From the NCBI GenBank assembly GCA_025084515.1, contig JAJAGP010001971.1, positions 1 to 64,000 of the forward strand: a DNA stretch of 64,000 bases, in the 5' to 3' direction. Below the pieces are notes generated by a model that was given only the letters and a program-made list of their open reading frames with translations, was not told the DNA's origin and made no database searches. The translations under genes were made by a program, and so were the position numbers. The DNA is from Ancistrus triradiatus (Eukaryota > Chordata > Actinopteri > Siluriformes > Loricariidae). Positions 35,001 to 47,038 of this stretch are shown here, one piece after another. The stretch's first letter is position 1. Each line of letters opens with the position of its first letter.

Positions 35001-38000
35001 GGTAAATGGAGAGGCAAAAATTCTGCGAACTTAAATACGACATATTTAATCCACCAAAGAGCCGGGTTTGAGTCCCTGAGCCTTCTAGTTTGGTGGTTTG
35101 CTGGTTTCAAATCCCAGGTGGGACTTACAGGTGGGGTTTACGGATCCTGATGTGGTCCAGCACCCTGTCCAGGGAGTACCTCTGCCTGGGTGTAGGCTCC
35201 ATACACTCCTCCGTAACCTTTGCCAGGGTACAACGTGCAGCTCCTGTGGCTCGGAGGTAACAGCTGGCTGCTGGAGGCTTCCTGAGGACTGGGGTTTGAA
35301 CCCTGGGTTGGGCCTGCAATCTGAAGGTTAGGTTCCAAATTTGTGGACCTCAAGTTGGACTGGAGGCTTTTCCAGCCTGTGACTAGTAAGTTCGGGACCA
35401 GGATAGGTGGGAATAAATGGGATGCTTTGTTTTTTGCAATAACATCGTTCTAACTCTTCGTCCTTGGACCAAGGATTCCCAAACCTTCACATAAGACTGT
35501 GTGTAATCTTGTTTACAGATGTTTTTACTCTTAAATGTCCATTTTAAGGAACAATCTACCTGTAACTCAACCCTGAACCTTCAGCTCAGCAGTCCAGTAC
35601 CTTAAATGCCACTTTACTTGCTCACACATAGCTCTCAAACACGTAACCCTAATCCTGCATCCAAATGAATCAGCATTAGAATCATCTTTTTAAAAATAGT
35701 TCTTTAATAGTTCTTTTTGATTTCATAAAGAGAAACATCTCTGTACTATCAGCTTAATATTTGTCGTCACCTCCTCAAGTTGCCTCTGTTGTGCTCTTGA
35801 GACGAGCCCTTCACCCTTACTGCTTATGGGTGGTTTCCCTAAAAGCATAGAACTACTAAGAACATGGTAGGATCATTAATTAGCTTGCGAGTGCCTCCCA
35901 AAATTTTTGCAATTAATAAGGCGTTCAATCACAGCGCAGAGTCTTTAATTTTGTACTTTCTGAATGGGATTGGGCCAAAATTAAATTTCACTTTTCACTT
36001 TATTACTCAAATAAAATGTAATCAGCAGTTAGAAACGTAGACATGATTGAGACGAGCTGCTGAATCAAAGCAAGCATCAGAACGCAGTTAGGCGTGTAGG
36101 CAAACCGAGTTCAAGCCGAACATCAGAACGGGCAAGAAAGGTGATTGGAGAGGCTTTGAATGATCTCTCCTTGACTTGTATGTTGATCCCAGACTGGTTC
36201 GTGCTGACAGAAAGATAACAGTAACTCAAATAACCACTCATTACAACCAAGGTCGTCCTCCTGTCAGCTAAGAACAGGCAACCGAGGCTCCAATTCACAA
36301 AATCAGATGATTGAGGATTAGAAAATGTCGCCCAGTCCGACGAGTCTCGATTTCTGCTGCAACAGAATTTGTATGCTGCCATCCTGCCTCATGGGGGTAT
36401 CTTCTTGGCACGTTTTGGGCCTCTGAATACCCACTGACCATGGTTTAAACCCCACTGCCTACCTGAGTATTGTTGCTGACCGTGTGCACCCCTTTATACA
36501 CACTGTACCATTTTCTGATGGCTACTTCCAACAGGATAACGCTCCACGTCCCAAAACTCAAATCAACTCAATCTGACAATGAGTGGTGCCCCCGCGTTAC
36601 TCCTCACAGGCCTGTTACAAAACAAAAGAAGCACGTGTGGAACACGGAACATGCCTTGACTGAGCGTCTGCACGGGGGATTTGTAACACGCTGCACGTTT
36701 TGACTTTAACACAAGCAGTGAGGCAGCATCCTGTCTCCCTTTGAATAGGTGTTAATGAATTTAATCCCACGCCGCGGGATTCACGCACGCCGTGTTGTAT
36801 CAGGACCTTTCAGTCCTACGTGAGCATTAAACATTAAATCAACACGTGTGCTTTCGGCGCTCGGATTGAGTCAGCTCGAGCACGTAAACGTTCGACCGGA
36901 CCGGTTTGAGCTCAGACGTCCCGTCCTGCATGCCTGAGATGTCTGGCAGATGAGATCTGTGTGTGTTTGGTACCCTAAGGTCATGCAGGTAGTCAGAGCT
37001 AACAGGTGAGTTCTTGTTGGTTTTGTGAAGGAATATTAACGCGCAGCCGCAGTCGCAGCCGCAGTCACTGCAGGAGCCCGGCTGATGTGAATGGAGTTTA
37101 TAGCCAGGGCTGCAGCGAGGCACGGCGTCTGTTTGCCTTAGTTCCATGCTATTGCACATGGATAGATTTCTGTATGCAGAGGTTTCTCTTATTTACAGTG
37201 ATTAAAGCCTTTGGTTGTGGAGGAGCGAGAAAATCCACCTCGCTCAAAAACAGCAATTAAAGCTGCCACTGTGTAAATAAACCTCTGTTCTCTGGTTCTT
37301 TAGCGTGAGACTGAGTTTATTGTGGCAGGTCTGCATTTCTGGTAGGATGGAGGGTCTGTTCGGGAAGACCGGCATCATCGGCACCCTTACAGACCGACGC
37401 GAAAGAGTCGACGCCTTTCCAGGTCATCTCAGGACTTCGTATTCTTCTTGCCGTTTAGAAAATCGGCTAAAACATCCAATTAGAGCAGGTATCCGTAAAT
37501 ACATGGGTGGTGGCGCAGTGGTTGGTGTGAGAATGTGAACTGGCACCAGGGTTGGTTCCTCCCTGTACCCTGTGATGCCTTGACCCCCACATGTGTTCTT
37601 GCAAATAAGATCTGAGGCGTGGGTTGTAGAGGTGTCCTGCGTCTGCTCTGGTCAAAACAGACTTCAGTGAAGCGTGGAAGACGAAGCACGAACCCGAATC
37701 GGTCTGCAAAAACACCTTTAAATAGAAAACAGACTGAATTCGGTATTGTTATTGCTCTAGGATTGTGCGTCCTGCAAATATCGCACCCAGAGCACAAGGT
37801 AAAAAAGAGACCAAGCCAGAGAACTTCAGGAAGGAGACAATGCTTGGAAGGGAACACCAAAAACTTCAAAGCATGGTGAAGGAGCATCACGGTTTGGAGC
37901 TGGCTCAATAAGAGCCATGTTTAATGTTTCTAATCGAAATAATCCTGGCCATGCATGAAATCCAAGAAATGTTCCGAGCAGCAGCCGAGTAGCTGCAAAA

Positions 38001-41000
38001 AGAGATTCTAAAGGTTTAAAGCAAAATACTTTGTGTGTTTATACGTTTAGGCAGAATGTGTTTGCCTGTTGTTGTAAGCAATCTCTGCAGGAACGTGTGG
38101 ATTATAACAAACAAAAGCCCTGCACTGTGGCACAAGTTCTATCTCTGTAAACCGCCCCTCATTTCCGTGCGATAAAGCGTCTGTCAGCAGCTCGAGCTTT
38201 TCATGATTTACAGCTCGATCTGCTTTGCATGTTAGCTTTTACTTTCCATCAGTTAGCCGATATCTAAACGCCGATTATGCAAACACTCCGGCGTCTGTAA
38301 ATCATTTAAAGGAAGATGAGTAATAACCTCGGGATCTAGACGTTTACTCGCTGTATCTCTCTCTCTCCTCACTGTAGCTGATAACGCCGTCATGCTATAA
38401 ATGGATCAATGAGTTTCATCTCAGGTACAGCTCGGGTTCTTCCTTCTAACGTAGCAGCGCGGTTGTGAGATATCTTTTTAGGAGACTTTCCGCCACATTT
38501 TGGAACATGACTGCTGGAGATAAGCTTCCGTTCATCACTCAGTGAGAACAGGCACTTCATTTCCTTCTCCACTTTAGTTTATAGTTGGATAAATAGTGCA
38601 GCCTCGAAAAATACACATTCATATTTTGAAGAAACAGCTACAGCATCACAGATCCTCCACCAAACTTAACAGTGGACATGAAGGTCTTTTCCAGAGCTGA
38701 TGGACCAGGACGTAGCATAAAGTTTTTAATCGGAGCCTGTTATAATTTAAAATCAGTCTGACCAATCAGAGCTCGGTCGCCGGAAGGAAAGGGAAATTAA
38801 AGAAAGCAAAAGCAGACAGGGAGTTGTCAGAGAGTCTAGAGAAAAATGGAGTGCACTTGGCGTGAAGGTAACACCACGATAAAAATTTCCAGATCCTAAA
38901 TCATACTCATCAGTGGTTAGATGGTTCGATGAAAGACAAGCCTTCTTTCTGAGGTCTAGAGATGTGGTGGATGCTTGAGGAACTTTTAATCCCTGGTCCT
39001 CCTCCTCTTGATGTTTCGCCCTCATCAGCTTACGGCTCACAATGTTAAACTTCTTAACCATCCTAAAAGTAGATTGTCTAGCCGATTCAGCGTTGGCATT
39101 CTCCTCTTTCAGGCAGCAAAGAGGCCGCGTTCACGTACGCCATCATCGCGGCCGGAGTGGCCCATGCCGTCACGGCTGCCTGCACACAGGGCAACCTCAG
39201 CGAGTGCAGCTGCGACAAGGACAAGCAGGGCTTTCATGGCCGGGCCGACGGATGGAAATGGGGCGGCTGCTCGGCCGACATCAGCTACGGCCTCGGCTTC
39301 TCCAAGATCTTCATGGACGCCCGTGAGATCAAACAGAGCGCCAGGACTCTCATGAACCTCCACAACAACGAGGTGGGACGGAAGGTATGTAGCTTTAAAC
39401 TTTGCATTACTTACGAGGTCATCTTCAGGCGTTTTACCGCGCCCAGTTCCAGAATCATTGGCGCTCTTAACTGGGATGTCCTGATCCTGTACTGGTTTTG
39501 TGGATCGAGCCATGCCCACGTGGTAGCTTTATTTACCATCTTGGTACTTCTTGGAGTTCATAATGCCATTAAGGTTGTCGGATCCTTCACTATACTTAAC
39601 TCTGAGGATTAGACTCTTTCTAGTAGAGCCACTTTTCTTTGTACTCCAAACCCAAATTGGTCGTTTGCTGCCAAAAAATCTTAATTTCTGTCTCACCTGA
39701 CCACATAACCCGGTTCCAGTCAAAGTTCCAGTAGCATCGAGAGAATTCCACGCGCTTACGTTTGTGGTTAGATGAAAGAACGGCCTTAATCCCGTCACGA
39801 ATACTGCAGTGTTTTTTAACCTAATCTCTATCATCTAAGCATTCCAAGAACTGCAGAATGTGGTTAGCGTTAGCTTCTGTTCATTCCAAGTGGATGTGCT
39901 CACATCTGCATTATCCAGCAGGAAGAACAGGTAGCTCTGCAGCATGTGGAGCGTGGTTAGGGGTTCGGGTCTCGTGCAGAGGTTTGTGGACCTCCGGAGC
40001 AGTATGCTTCAAATTATTTGCAGAAATGCAGCATATTTTAAATTGATTTCCGGCACATTGATTTTGTTTTCACTTAAAAATTCAGCAAATATTATACCCT
40101 GACTGGGAGGACAAATGAAAATTTATTGTAACTTACTGTCACATAATGTATAGAAAAACCATAACAAAAACAATACATTTTTATAATAGTTTCTATCACA
40201 ATTACAAAACTGAAACAATATTTAAAAAATATAATAAACTTATATAATTTTACAGTTAATTTCACTTTTATAATTTTTAAATGTATTTTAGACATTTTCA
40301 ATATTATAAAAAAATTAAAAAGAAATCATTTAAATATAAATTCATGTCATTTTTCAGTCAATTAATTTTTTTTTTTATATATATATATATAATAAAGCTA
40401 TGTAATTTTACAGTTACAGTAATTTCTCATTTGTAAGTGTTTTGTAATGTATTTTAAACATTTTCACAATTATAAAAAAATTAAAAAGAAATCATTTAAA
40501 TGCATGTAATTTTACAGTCAATTAAGTTTTTATAATGTTTTTAATCTGACATTTTTGCCATTTTAATAATTATAAATTTCAGAGTATGTAATATCACAGG
40601 AAATGTTGTAGATACCATGCATTCTTACAACTTTACAATCATATTATTTTGAAAATAAAGAAAACAATTTATTGACATTATTTTATCCAAATATCAACTT
40701 TTAAAAAGTTTTTTAATGGCATTTTACATAGAAAAAACGTAACAAAACAATATTTACATTTTTATAATAATTTGTAATCTGTTATTTTAGCAGTTTTCAC
40801 AATTATAAAATTGAAACAATATTTTTAAAATATAATAAACGTATGTAATTTTAGTGTAAAGTTAATTTTCCTTTTATAATTGCTTTTAATGTAATTGCAC
40901 AAAATATAAAAATTAAAAAATAAATTTTTTAAATATAAATGCATGTCATTTTACAGTCAACCAAATTTAATATTGTTTTCTAATCTGTCATTTTAGCAAT

Positions 41001-44000
41001 TTTCACAAATACAAATTGAAACAATATTTAAAAAATATAATAAATGTATGTAATTTTAGAGTAATTCTTTTTTATATCATTTTAGACATAAAGTTAAAAA
41101 TAAATATTTAAAATTTAAATGCATGTAATTTTATATCCAACAAAAATTGTTTTTAAAAATGTTTTACAATTATAAATTTCAAACTATGTAATCTCCTAGG
41201 AAATGTTTTATACACCTTTAATTCCTACAGTTTTAGAACCATCTTGTTTTGAAAATAAATACAACAAATCCTATCCGTTACTTTATCCAAATACCATCTT
41301 TAAAAAATTGGTCTTTTTATGTTTTCTAGTTTGTTGGTACTACGGTAGCAAAATGGCTTAAAAATGATATTTGAAAACAGAAGAGATTTCTTAGTTTATA
41401 TTTTATACATACATAACTATATAAACCTCCTCTCTTAAAACTGTATTGTACTAAATAATCACATTATGGAACCCACATTATAATTTTACAGTGGTAAACA
41501 ACAAAAAAGCAACACTCACCTTATTAGGCATTTTATTCCTGTTGCACTACAATAGATGGAGCATCGCGCCTACTTTCCCTTTCCTGTTCGATATTTGTGG
41601 CGTTCATGTGCAATCACACCCATGTAACCACAAATCCATCCATTAGATAAAGCAGTTTCACCTTTGAACGGATTAATTACACAGATTTAGAGATTAGGTT
41701 ACAATTACCTAAGAATAACTCTTACATCGTACAAGATGATGCGCTTCACATAAAGGTTAAGAGCGCCCTGGTGGCCCAGCGGCACTTTAGAGAGTGTGAG
41801 TGCCAGCGGTGCCTTTCAGTGATATATATATATGTACAGCGGTACCTCAGAGCCATTCATTCGTTCCAGAAGGCTCGTCGAGAACCGAAAATGATGAGTA
41901 CTGAGCAAATGTTTCTCATAAGCAATAATGTAAACTGAAGGAATGGGCTCCAGACCCCCAGAAAATCCCCCTGTATGAGGCATTATCAGCATTAATGGAG
42001 CTGTACTGTACAGGAGCTCCTGATGTACGATGGGGATATGTTCAACAAATCCATCATAAGATAAATGGATCATGAACCGATGAGTTTAATATTGTCTGTG
42101 CTGTATCATAGAGGAGCCGATTCCACATCAACACTTACATTATCTTACAGCTACCCCAAATCATTACCACAAAGCTTATTCATAATAAAGTGAAAAGTAA
42201 AAGCAAAACACTTACTCTACTGGTGAACTATGCAGCCTGTGTTCTGGAGGATTCAGTTCCCGATTTCCTTTCGGTTTTCTCTTATAAATAACCTTTTTAG
42301 GACCCAATGAGATTGTTTGCACTACGAATACAGTACTGTAGATGTAAAAATAAAGACAAACACGAGAAACCCAGCACAGATCTGCACTGAGGAAGAGCGA
42401 TTGTGAATCTGAATCACTGAATCACTGTGTACTGAATCATGAATCGAGGTTAGACTGAAACGAGTCACACGGCTCAACTCATACAAGATATTTTTCCAGT
42501 TAAAATGGCTCAAGAATTTAGTGAATAACGTATTGAAAGTGAAAAACAAAAAACAATTATCGTTGCGAACACGGCTTTTCCTCACTACATTTCCCAGCGC
42601 TCATCACTCCTGCCACGTCACTCCCTACGTCTCGCTTGCTTGGGAAGATTCGAAATTCAAGATTCAGAGTTCGGTTTCTGCTGAATGTGTATTTATATCA
42701 CAAATTCCCATCATAAATATATACCAGGTGCAACGCCGGGCATATTAAATACCCATTTTGCCATTCCTACGTTTTATGTTTTATTTGTGCCCTGCATGCT
42801 CTTTATCCACGACCCTGACCAGTTTTTGTCTAAAGCTCCTTAAGTCTGAGTTAAAACTGAAATCTGCAAAACTTAATTGGAATTATTATCATATGGGTTA
42901 TTTTTTGTCTTTTTGATGACTGCAGTAACGTTGTAGTCGACACAAAGCACGACTTTGTGCTACACGTTTTCTAATGATGCCTTACTCTTATCAAATTTGG
43001 TCCTATTAACAAAACGATCATTTATCTACCTGCACTTGACCAAACAATGACCCCCCGACCAGAATCGGATACTCTAAACGGATCAAAAGAAAAGCCACGG
43101 GCTAAGAGGGAGTCAATGCACTTGGCATCCCGGGACCTGGCCGTCAACAGCCTGGCACAGGGGCCAAGCCTGAGCTGGCAGCTCGATAATGGGAGGCTTT
43201 TAGGACTAAGAGCAGTTTAAGTGGCAGAGTTTGATTACAAAACCAGATCAGAGGATCCACAAAAAAGCGTTCGCTTCCCCCATGTTCTGCTCAGTTTACA
43301 AGGCAGTGACTCATACCAGGATCCCCTATAGGTCTCACGTCTTCATCGAACGGGCAAAAAAGGGTGACATGTTTCATCTTTAGTGCCCTGCTTTTGTTAG
43401 TCAGACCTTTCACTTGCTCCGAACACCTTTATGGCTTTTTCACTTTCACCTGCATCTCGTTCTCGTTCTCCCTCGGCTCCGGTGCGGTGGGGGTCTTTGA
43501 TCTGGAGGCTGAATTGTCTCCATAAAAGCTTTCTGTCATGCCTCTGTGTGAGCAGGCGTGCGAATCGGGATCCTGGCTTAATGAGGAGGAAAAGCAGTCC
43601 ATCTTGCTCCTCCTGGCGACTAGATGTTGCATTCATGGCTCGTACCCGGTCTCCTCGGTCGACAGTTGGCTGGTTTTATCCGTCTTGGCCGATGGAACTC
43701 TTATCTGAACGGATGAATCTAAATTGCCTTTTAGTGGGCCGAGTACGATTCCAGGTTCATTCTATCTGTAGGGTTTGTCTCGCTTCTGCTAAAAGGGGCC
43801 TCTGTTGGGACGTTTCCTCTCCCAGGCTTAATGTATGCTGGCTGATGTAATGACTTTTGGGTCCCATCTTGGCCCGGATCTGCCATTACACTGGCGATAA
43901 CAAAAGCCTGGTTTAACTTGGCCACTGGATTTAATGGGTAAGCGGCTCTGAAAAGGGCACGTCGATCGCCGGTGTGGGAGGTGGACATTTTAAGTGCATA

Positions 44001-46136
44001 ATCTGAGAATCCTTTGGCGCTGCCCTTGATTTGATTGAGCGACCCCTTGTTGCTTCGAGGTCAAACGTCTCACATTAAAGTTTCATCTGAAGGTCTCTTT
44101 CAGTCAGGGCTTTCAGGTGAGGTCCAAAACCACACATGCATAACCTGACACCTGATATCTGCCCGTGCGTATTCTCTACACACCGTTACTGTAGCGTTGT
44201 CAAACTACGCTCATTCATCATGGTGCAGCTCTTCTGGGGGCGCCTTCGCTCCGAGACACCTGGTTCACCTTGACGTAGTGTCACGTTTCAGATTTTCAAG
44301 AAAGTCTGCTCGGGTTTGCCGTAAACAAGGACGTTCCGTGCCACCGACAGTCATTACATGACTATAATGTGGAGCAAGCCACAACATTATAAGTCATCCA
44401 TGGATTAGGAAGGTCTGGTCCTAACAAGGTTTCCTCCTTATGACCTTTAGGGATTTTCCTTTCCACTGTGGCCCAGGCTTGCTCAGTTTGGGATTGGCCC
44501 TAGATATTAGAAGATAACCTAAAATTGAAACGCTTCTTTGAGACAATACTCCACTGTAAAAATAAATCTGACCTGACTTGACTTGGTTAGGATTAGTGGG
44601 GATGATCCTGGTTCCAGCAGACTCAGGTAAAAGTGGCACTATTCACAGCTCACAGCTTTTCTTCCTCATATTTCACAGGTTTGCTTCTTTCATGGCAAAA
44701 AAACACAATCAAAACTTTTCAGTTCCGATCTACACTTTCACACGTGCCGCTGAAATCAGAAACGTATTCGATACGAGGTACAGCAGAATCTCCGGCTCTT
44801 TCCAAAACCTCGCAGGACGTCCCAGAGCCCGTCGCCGTGGGGTCTCCTTGGGGTAGCTCGATGTAGTCGGGCATGAGAACGTACAACGCCTTTTTAGCGA
44901 TTTGTTCTGCCTCAAATTAGTCCTGCTTCACAAATCTTGAAGAAAAGAAAACAACTCGCATAGATAGAAGTACTAAAGCTATTGAATTCTGTGTGTGTAA
45001 AGCCATCCATGTCACGGTCCCACCGATTTTGGCTCGCACCCACGCTATTCTCCATAGAAAACCAACAAATTCTCGCACCCTTTTGCCTCCTTGTCCTCGC
45101 CATCAATTATTACGTAATTCTTAGATATAACAACAAATGCCCAAGCAGGTCAGGTTCCTTTTTGAATCTTGGTCCTAACAAGGTTTATTACTTATAACCT
45201 TTAGGGATTTTCCTTGCCACTGTCGCCCATGGCTTGCTCGATTTGGGATTGGGCTTAGACGTTAGAAGTTAATAGATTGTACAGCTGCTTTGAGACAAAT
45301 GAATTTGATTTGTTCCAACTCCAATTAGTCCTGCTTCACAAATCTTGAAGAACAGAAAGCACTCACATAGATAGCTGAAAGCTGATGAATTCTGCGTCTG
45401 TAAAGCAGGCCATGTCACGGCCCCGCCGATTTTGGCTCGCACCCAGGCACTTCTCTCCATAGAAAGGCAACAAATTCTCAGCCCCCTTTTGCCTCCTTGT
45501 CCTCGCCATTATGAGCCGGCCTTCATTACGCATTAACGTGAACGACTTTAGTTTAGGAATCGCTTCTGTACGCTCCATTGTTTGTTTACCTCTGAAGGCT
45601 TCTGTCACTCCAAACACTTCTAGGGACTCAATTTGGGAGGAACCACCCCCCATGGAGCTCCCCTGACAACCATGTTCGTTTTTGCAGCCTTTTTTAGTCT
45701 GCACTGGCACCACCAGTAGGAACGCTGAAGTTTTATTTTATGATATTCTTCATAATATTACATTATCTCAAATTCATTAGTCTACATATTAAGGTTTCTT
45801 CCTTATAATGTTTAGGGAGATTTCCTTGCCACTGTCGCCCTAGGCCTGCTCAGTTTGGGATTGGGCTGAGATATTAGAAGATAGTAAATAAAGCTGCTTT
45901 GAGACGAAGCGAATACATCTGAAAAATCTGACTTTGGTGAAACGACTCGTGCTTATGCCTGGGCCAATCTCCGTACGCCGCCCAGGGTTCCTATGCGCCT
46001 AAATTGAAGTAGGAGCTGAAAAGGTGTTCTAAGAACTATGATAGTCTCCAGTTCCTGTGGTGCGAACACACGAGAAAGGAGGCACTTTCTCCAACAGTTC
46101 TAAATACTATGAAAAAGTTGCTCCAGTGCAAAGGCG

Positions 46137-46173
<37 letters not shown>

Positions 46174-47038
46174 GTGGTTTGATGCTCGTCTGTGCATGTC
46201 CTGTTCAGACGAGGCCACACTGAGAAGAAAATATGAACAACCGATCAGAAAATCTAAGTTGGTCCACAAATGCAGTGTAAAAAATCTTAAAATCACAAAC
46301 ATCCAGCCCTATCTCTCCTACACCCCGTATGGAGGAGGCAAAATTATTTGAAGATCAGCAGTCTGTTTTTCTGGATTCTATATTCTTCGCCATGATGAAC
46401 GATTAAGGGAATTCAGACTCTGTGTCGCCTCTTATTTATAACCCCAGTAAACAGAAAGTGATGGATGACTGCTTAGCAACAGCAGACACGTCTTAGCTGT
46501 TGGAGAACGTTTCGGTTAAATCGTAATCGTCTGCTCTTCTGCTCTTTTCGGACAGGTCCTGGAGCGTAACATGCGCCTGGAGTGCAAGTGCCACGGCGTG
46601 TCGGGTTCCTGCACCACCAAAACGTGCTGGACGACTCTGCCCAAGTTCCGGGAGCTGGGCTACATCCTGAAGGAGAAGTACAGCCACGCCGTGCAGGTGG
46701 AACCGGTGAAGGCGAGCCGCAACAAGCGTCCCACCTTCCTCAAGATCAAGAAGCCCTTCTCCTACCGCAAGCCCATGGACACGGACCTGGTGTACATCGA
46801 GAAGTCCCCGAGCTACTGCGAGCCGGACCCGACGACGGGCAGTGTGGGGACTCAGGGGCGCATCTGCAACAAGACGCTCACGCACCACTCCAACAGCTGC
46901 GACCTGATGTGCTGCGGCCGGGGCTACAACACGCACCAGTACTCGCGCGTCTGGCAGTGCAACTGCAAGTTCCTGTGGTGCTGCTACGTCAAGTGCAACA
47001 CGTGCAGCGAGAGGACAGAGGTCTACACGTGCAAGTGA
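31743..47038 (+). CDS. wnt7a: Wnt-7a secreted signalling protein, complete
   Basis: Wnt7 is a lipid-modified secreted ligand for Frizzled receptors in nervous-system, limb and vascular patterning. Exons are 31743-31813, 33249-33475, 39113-39384 and 46556-47038. They have correct phases and give 350 residues against 349 in human WNT7A. MSRKSRRWIFRIFLCLGIIYL is the signal-peptide region; an in-frame ATG nine bases earlier (31734) is an alternative start. GFSSVIALGASIICNK and KPFSYRKPMDTDLVYIEKSP favour Wnt7a over Wnt7b. CKCHGVSGSC contains Ser206, the palmitoleoylation site. N-glycosylation sequons are at Asn83 and Asn127, with another in CNKT. One residue is inserted before NSCDLMCC. The stop follows the conserved CSERTEVYTCK. 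Fish often have two wnt7a copies; which one this is cannot be told. Confidence 0.97.
31824..31906. repeat. (CA)n microsatellite beside the wnt7a exon-1 donor
   Basis: About 41 uninterrupted CA units begin ten bases after the first base of intron 1. On the minus strand it reads as a long Val-Cys frame, which is an artefact. Confidence 0.97.
32038..32088. repeat. (AAT)n microsatellite in wnt7a intron 1
   Basis: About 16 units of AAT. The rest of intron 1 (31907-33248) is AT-rich and shows no coding frame or recognised element. Confidence 0.95.
34110..34215 (+). repeat. tRNA-derived SINE-like fragment
   Basis: gtgggtcagtggtgaaggct and ccactgttgggcccttgagc match the arrangement of SINE family 1, although the head differs. 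Confidence 0.5.
36150..36620 (+). mobile_element. Decayed Tc1/mariner transposon (lineage B)
   Basis: Blocks gtcgtcctcctgtcagctaa, tcttggcacgttttgggcct, ctacctgagtattgttgctg and ctacttccaacaggataacg are consecutive parts of the transposase gene of lineage B. Frameshifts are evident. It lies in wnt7a intron 2. Confidence 0.8.
37500..37930. mobile_element. Mixed SINE-like and Tc1-like debris
   Basis: 37502-37570 (gggtggtggcgcagtggttg) has a tRNA-like head. 37800-37910 (aagcatggtgaaggagcatc) resembles a Tc1 transposase segment. Both are short and decayed. Confidence 0.4.
38595..39100 (-). mobile_element. Decayed Tc1-like element flanking wnt7a exon 3
   Basis: cagcatcacagatcctccac and aaacttaacagtggacatga at 38639-38680, and gcttacggctcacaatgtta near 39028-39047, resemble reverse-strand Tc1 transposase sequence. 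A related block with ggttccagtcaaagttccag lies at 39600-39840 on the other side of exon 3. The open frames on the minus strand are broken. Confidence 0.45.
40100..41320. repeat. AT-rich higher-order repeat in wnt7a intron 3
   Basis: The motif tatgtaattttacagt and the partner ataaaaaaattaaaaagaaa recur at about 40240, 40390, 40500, 40840, 40940 and 41040 in the same order, with drift. This gives an irregular tandem array about 1.2 kb long with very low GC. Confidence 0.75.
41800..42330. mobile_element. Non-autonomous DNA element fragment
   Basis: The stretch cagcggtacctcagagccat, ttcgttccagaaggctcgtc and gaatgggctccagaccccc resembles a widespread animal element built around a ggtacctcgg...cgttccag motif. 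No coding frame. Confidence 0.4.
44415..44580 (+). repeat. Dispersed TTTGAGACAATG-type repeat
   Basis: It contains aacaaggtttcctcc, gggattttcctttccactgt, gcttgctcagtttgggattg and cttctttgagacaatactcc. Two further copies at 45148-45310 and 45790-45930 share the same orientation. Confidence 0.75.
44911..45105. repeat. Unclassified duplicated segment, copy 1
   Basis: The sequence from ttagtcctgcttcacaaatc to ttttgcctccttgtcctcgc recurs at 45325-45510 at high identity in the same orientation. Both copies are open on the minus strand and begin MARTRRQKGA. I do not recognise the element. Confidence 0.7.
45148..45310 (+). repeat. Dispersed TTTGAGACAATG-type repeat
   Basis: gggattttccttgccactgt, gcttgctcgatttgggattg and agctgctttgagacaaatga are present. 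It sits between the two copies of the unclassified segment. Confidence 0.75.
45325..45510. repeat. Unclassified duplicated segment, copy 2
   Basis: It matches 44911-45105 block by block (cacaaatcttgaag, tgtcacgg, ccgattttggctcgcaccca, ctctccatagaaa). It is flanked on the right by another dispersed repeat, which suggests the whole repeat-plus-segment unit was duplicated. Confidence 0.7.
45790..45930 (+). repeat. Dispersed TTTGAGACAATG-type repeat
   Basis: ttccttgccactgtcgccct, ggcctgctcagtttgggatt and agctgctttgagacgaagcg are present. Confidence 0.7.
46138..46169. repeat. (GA)n microsatellite
   Basis: About 15 GA units in wnt7a intron 3, some 390 bases before exon 4. Confidence 0.95.
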
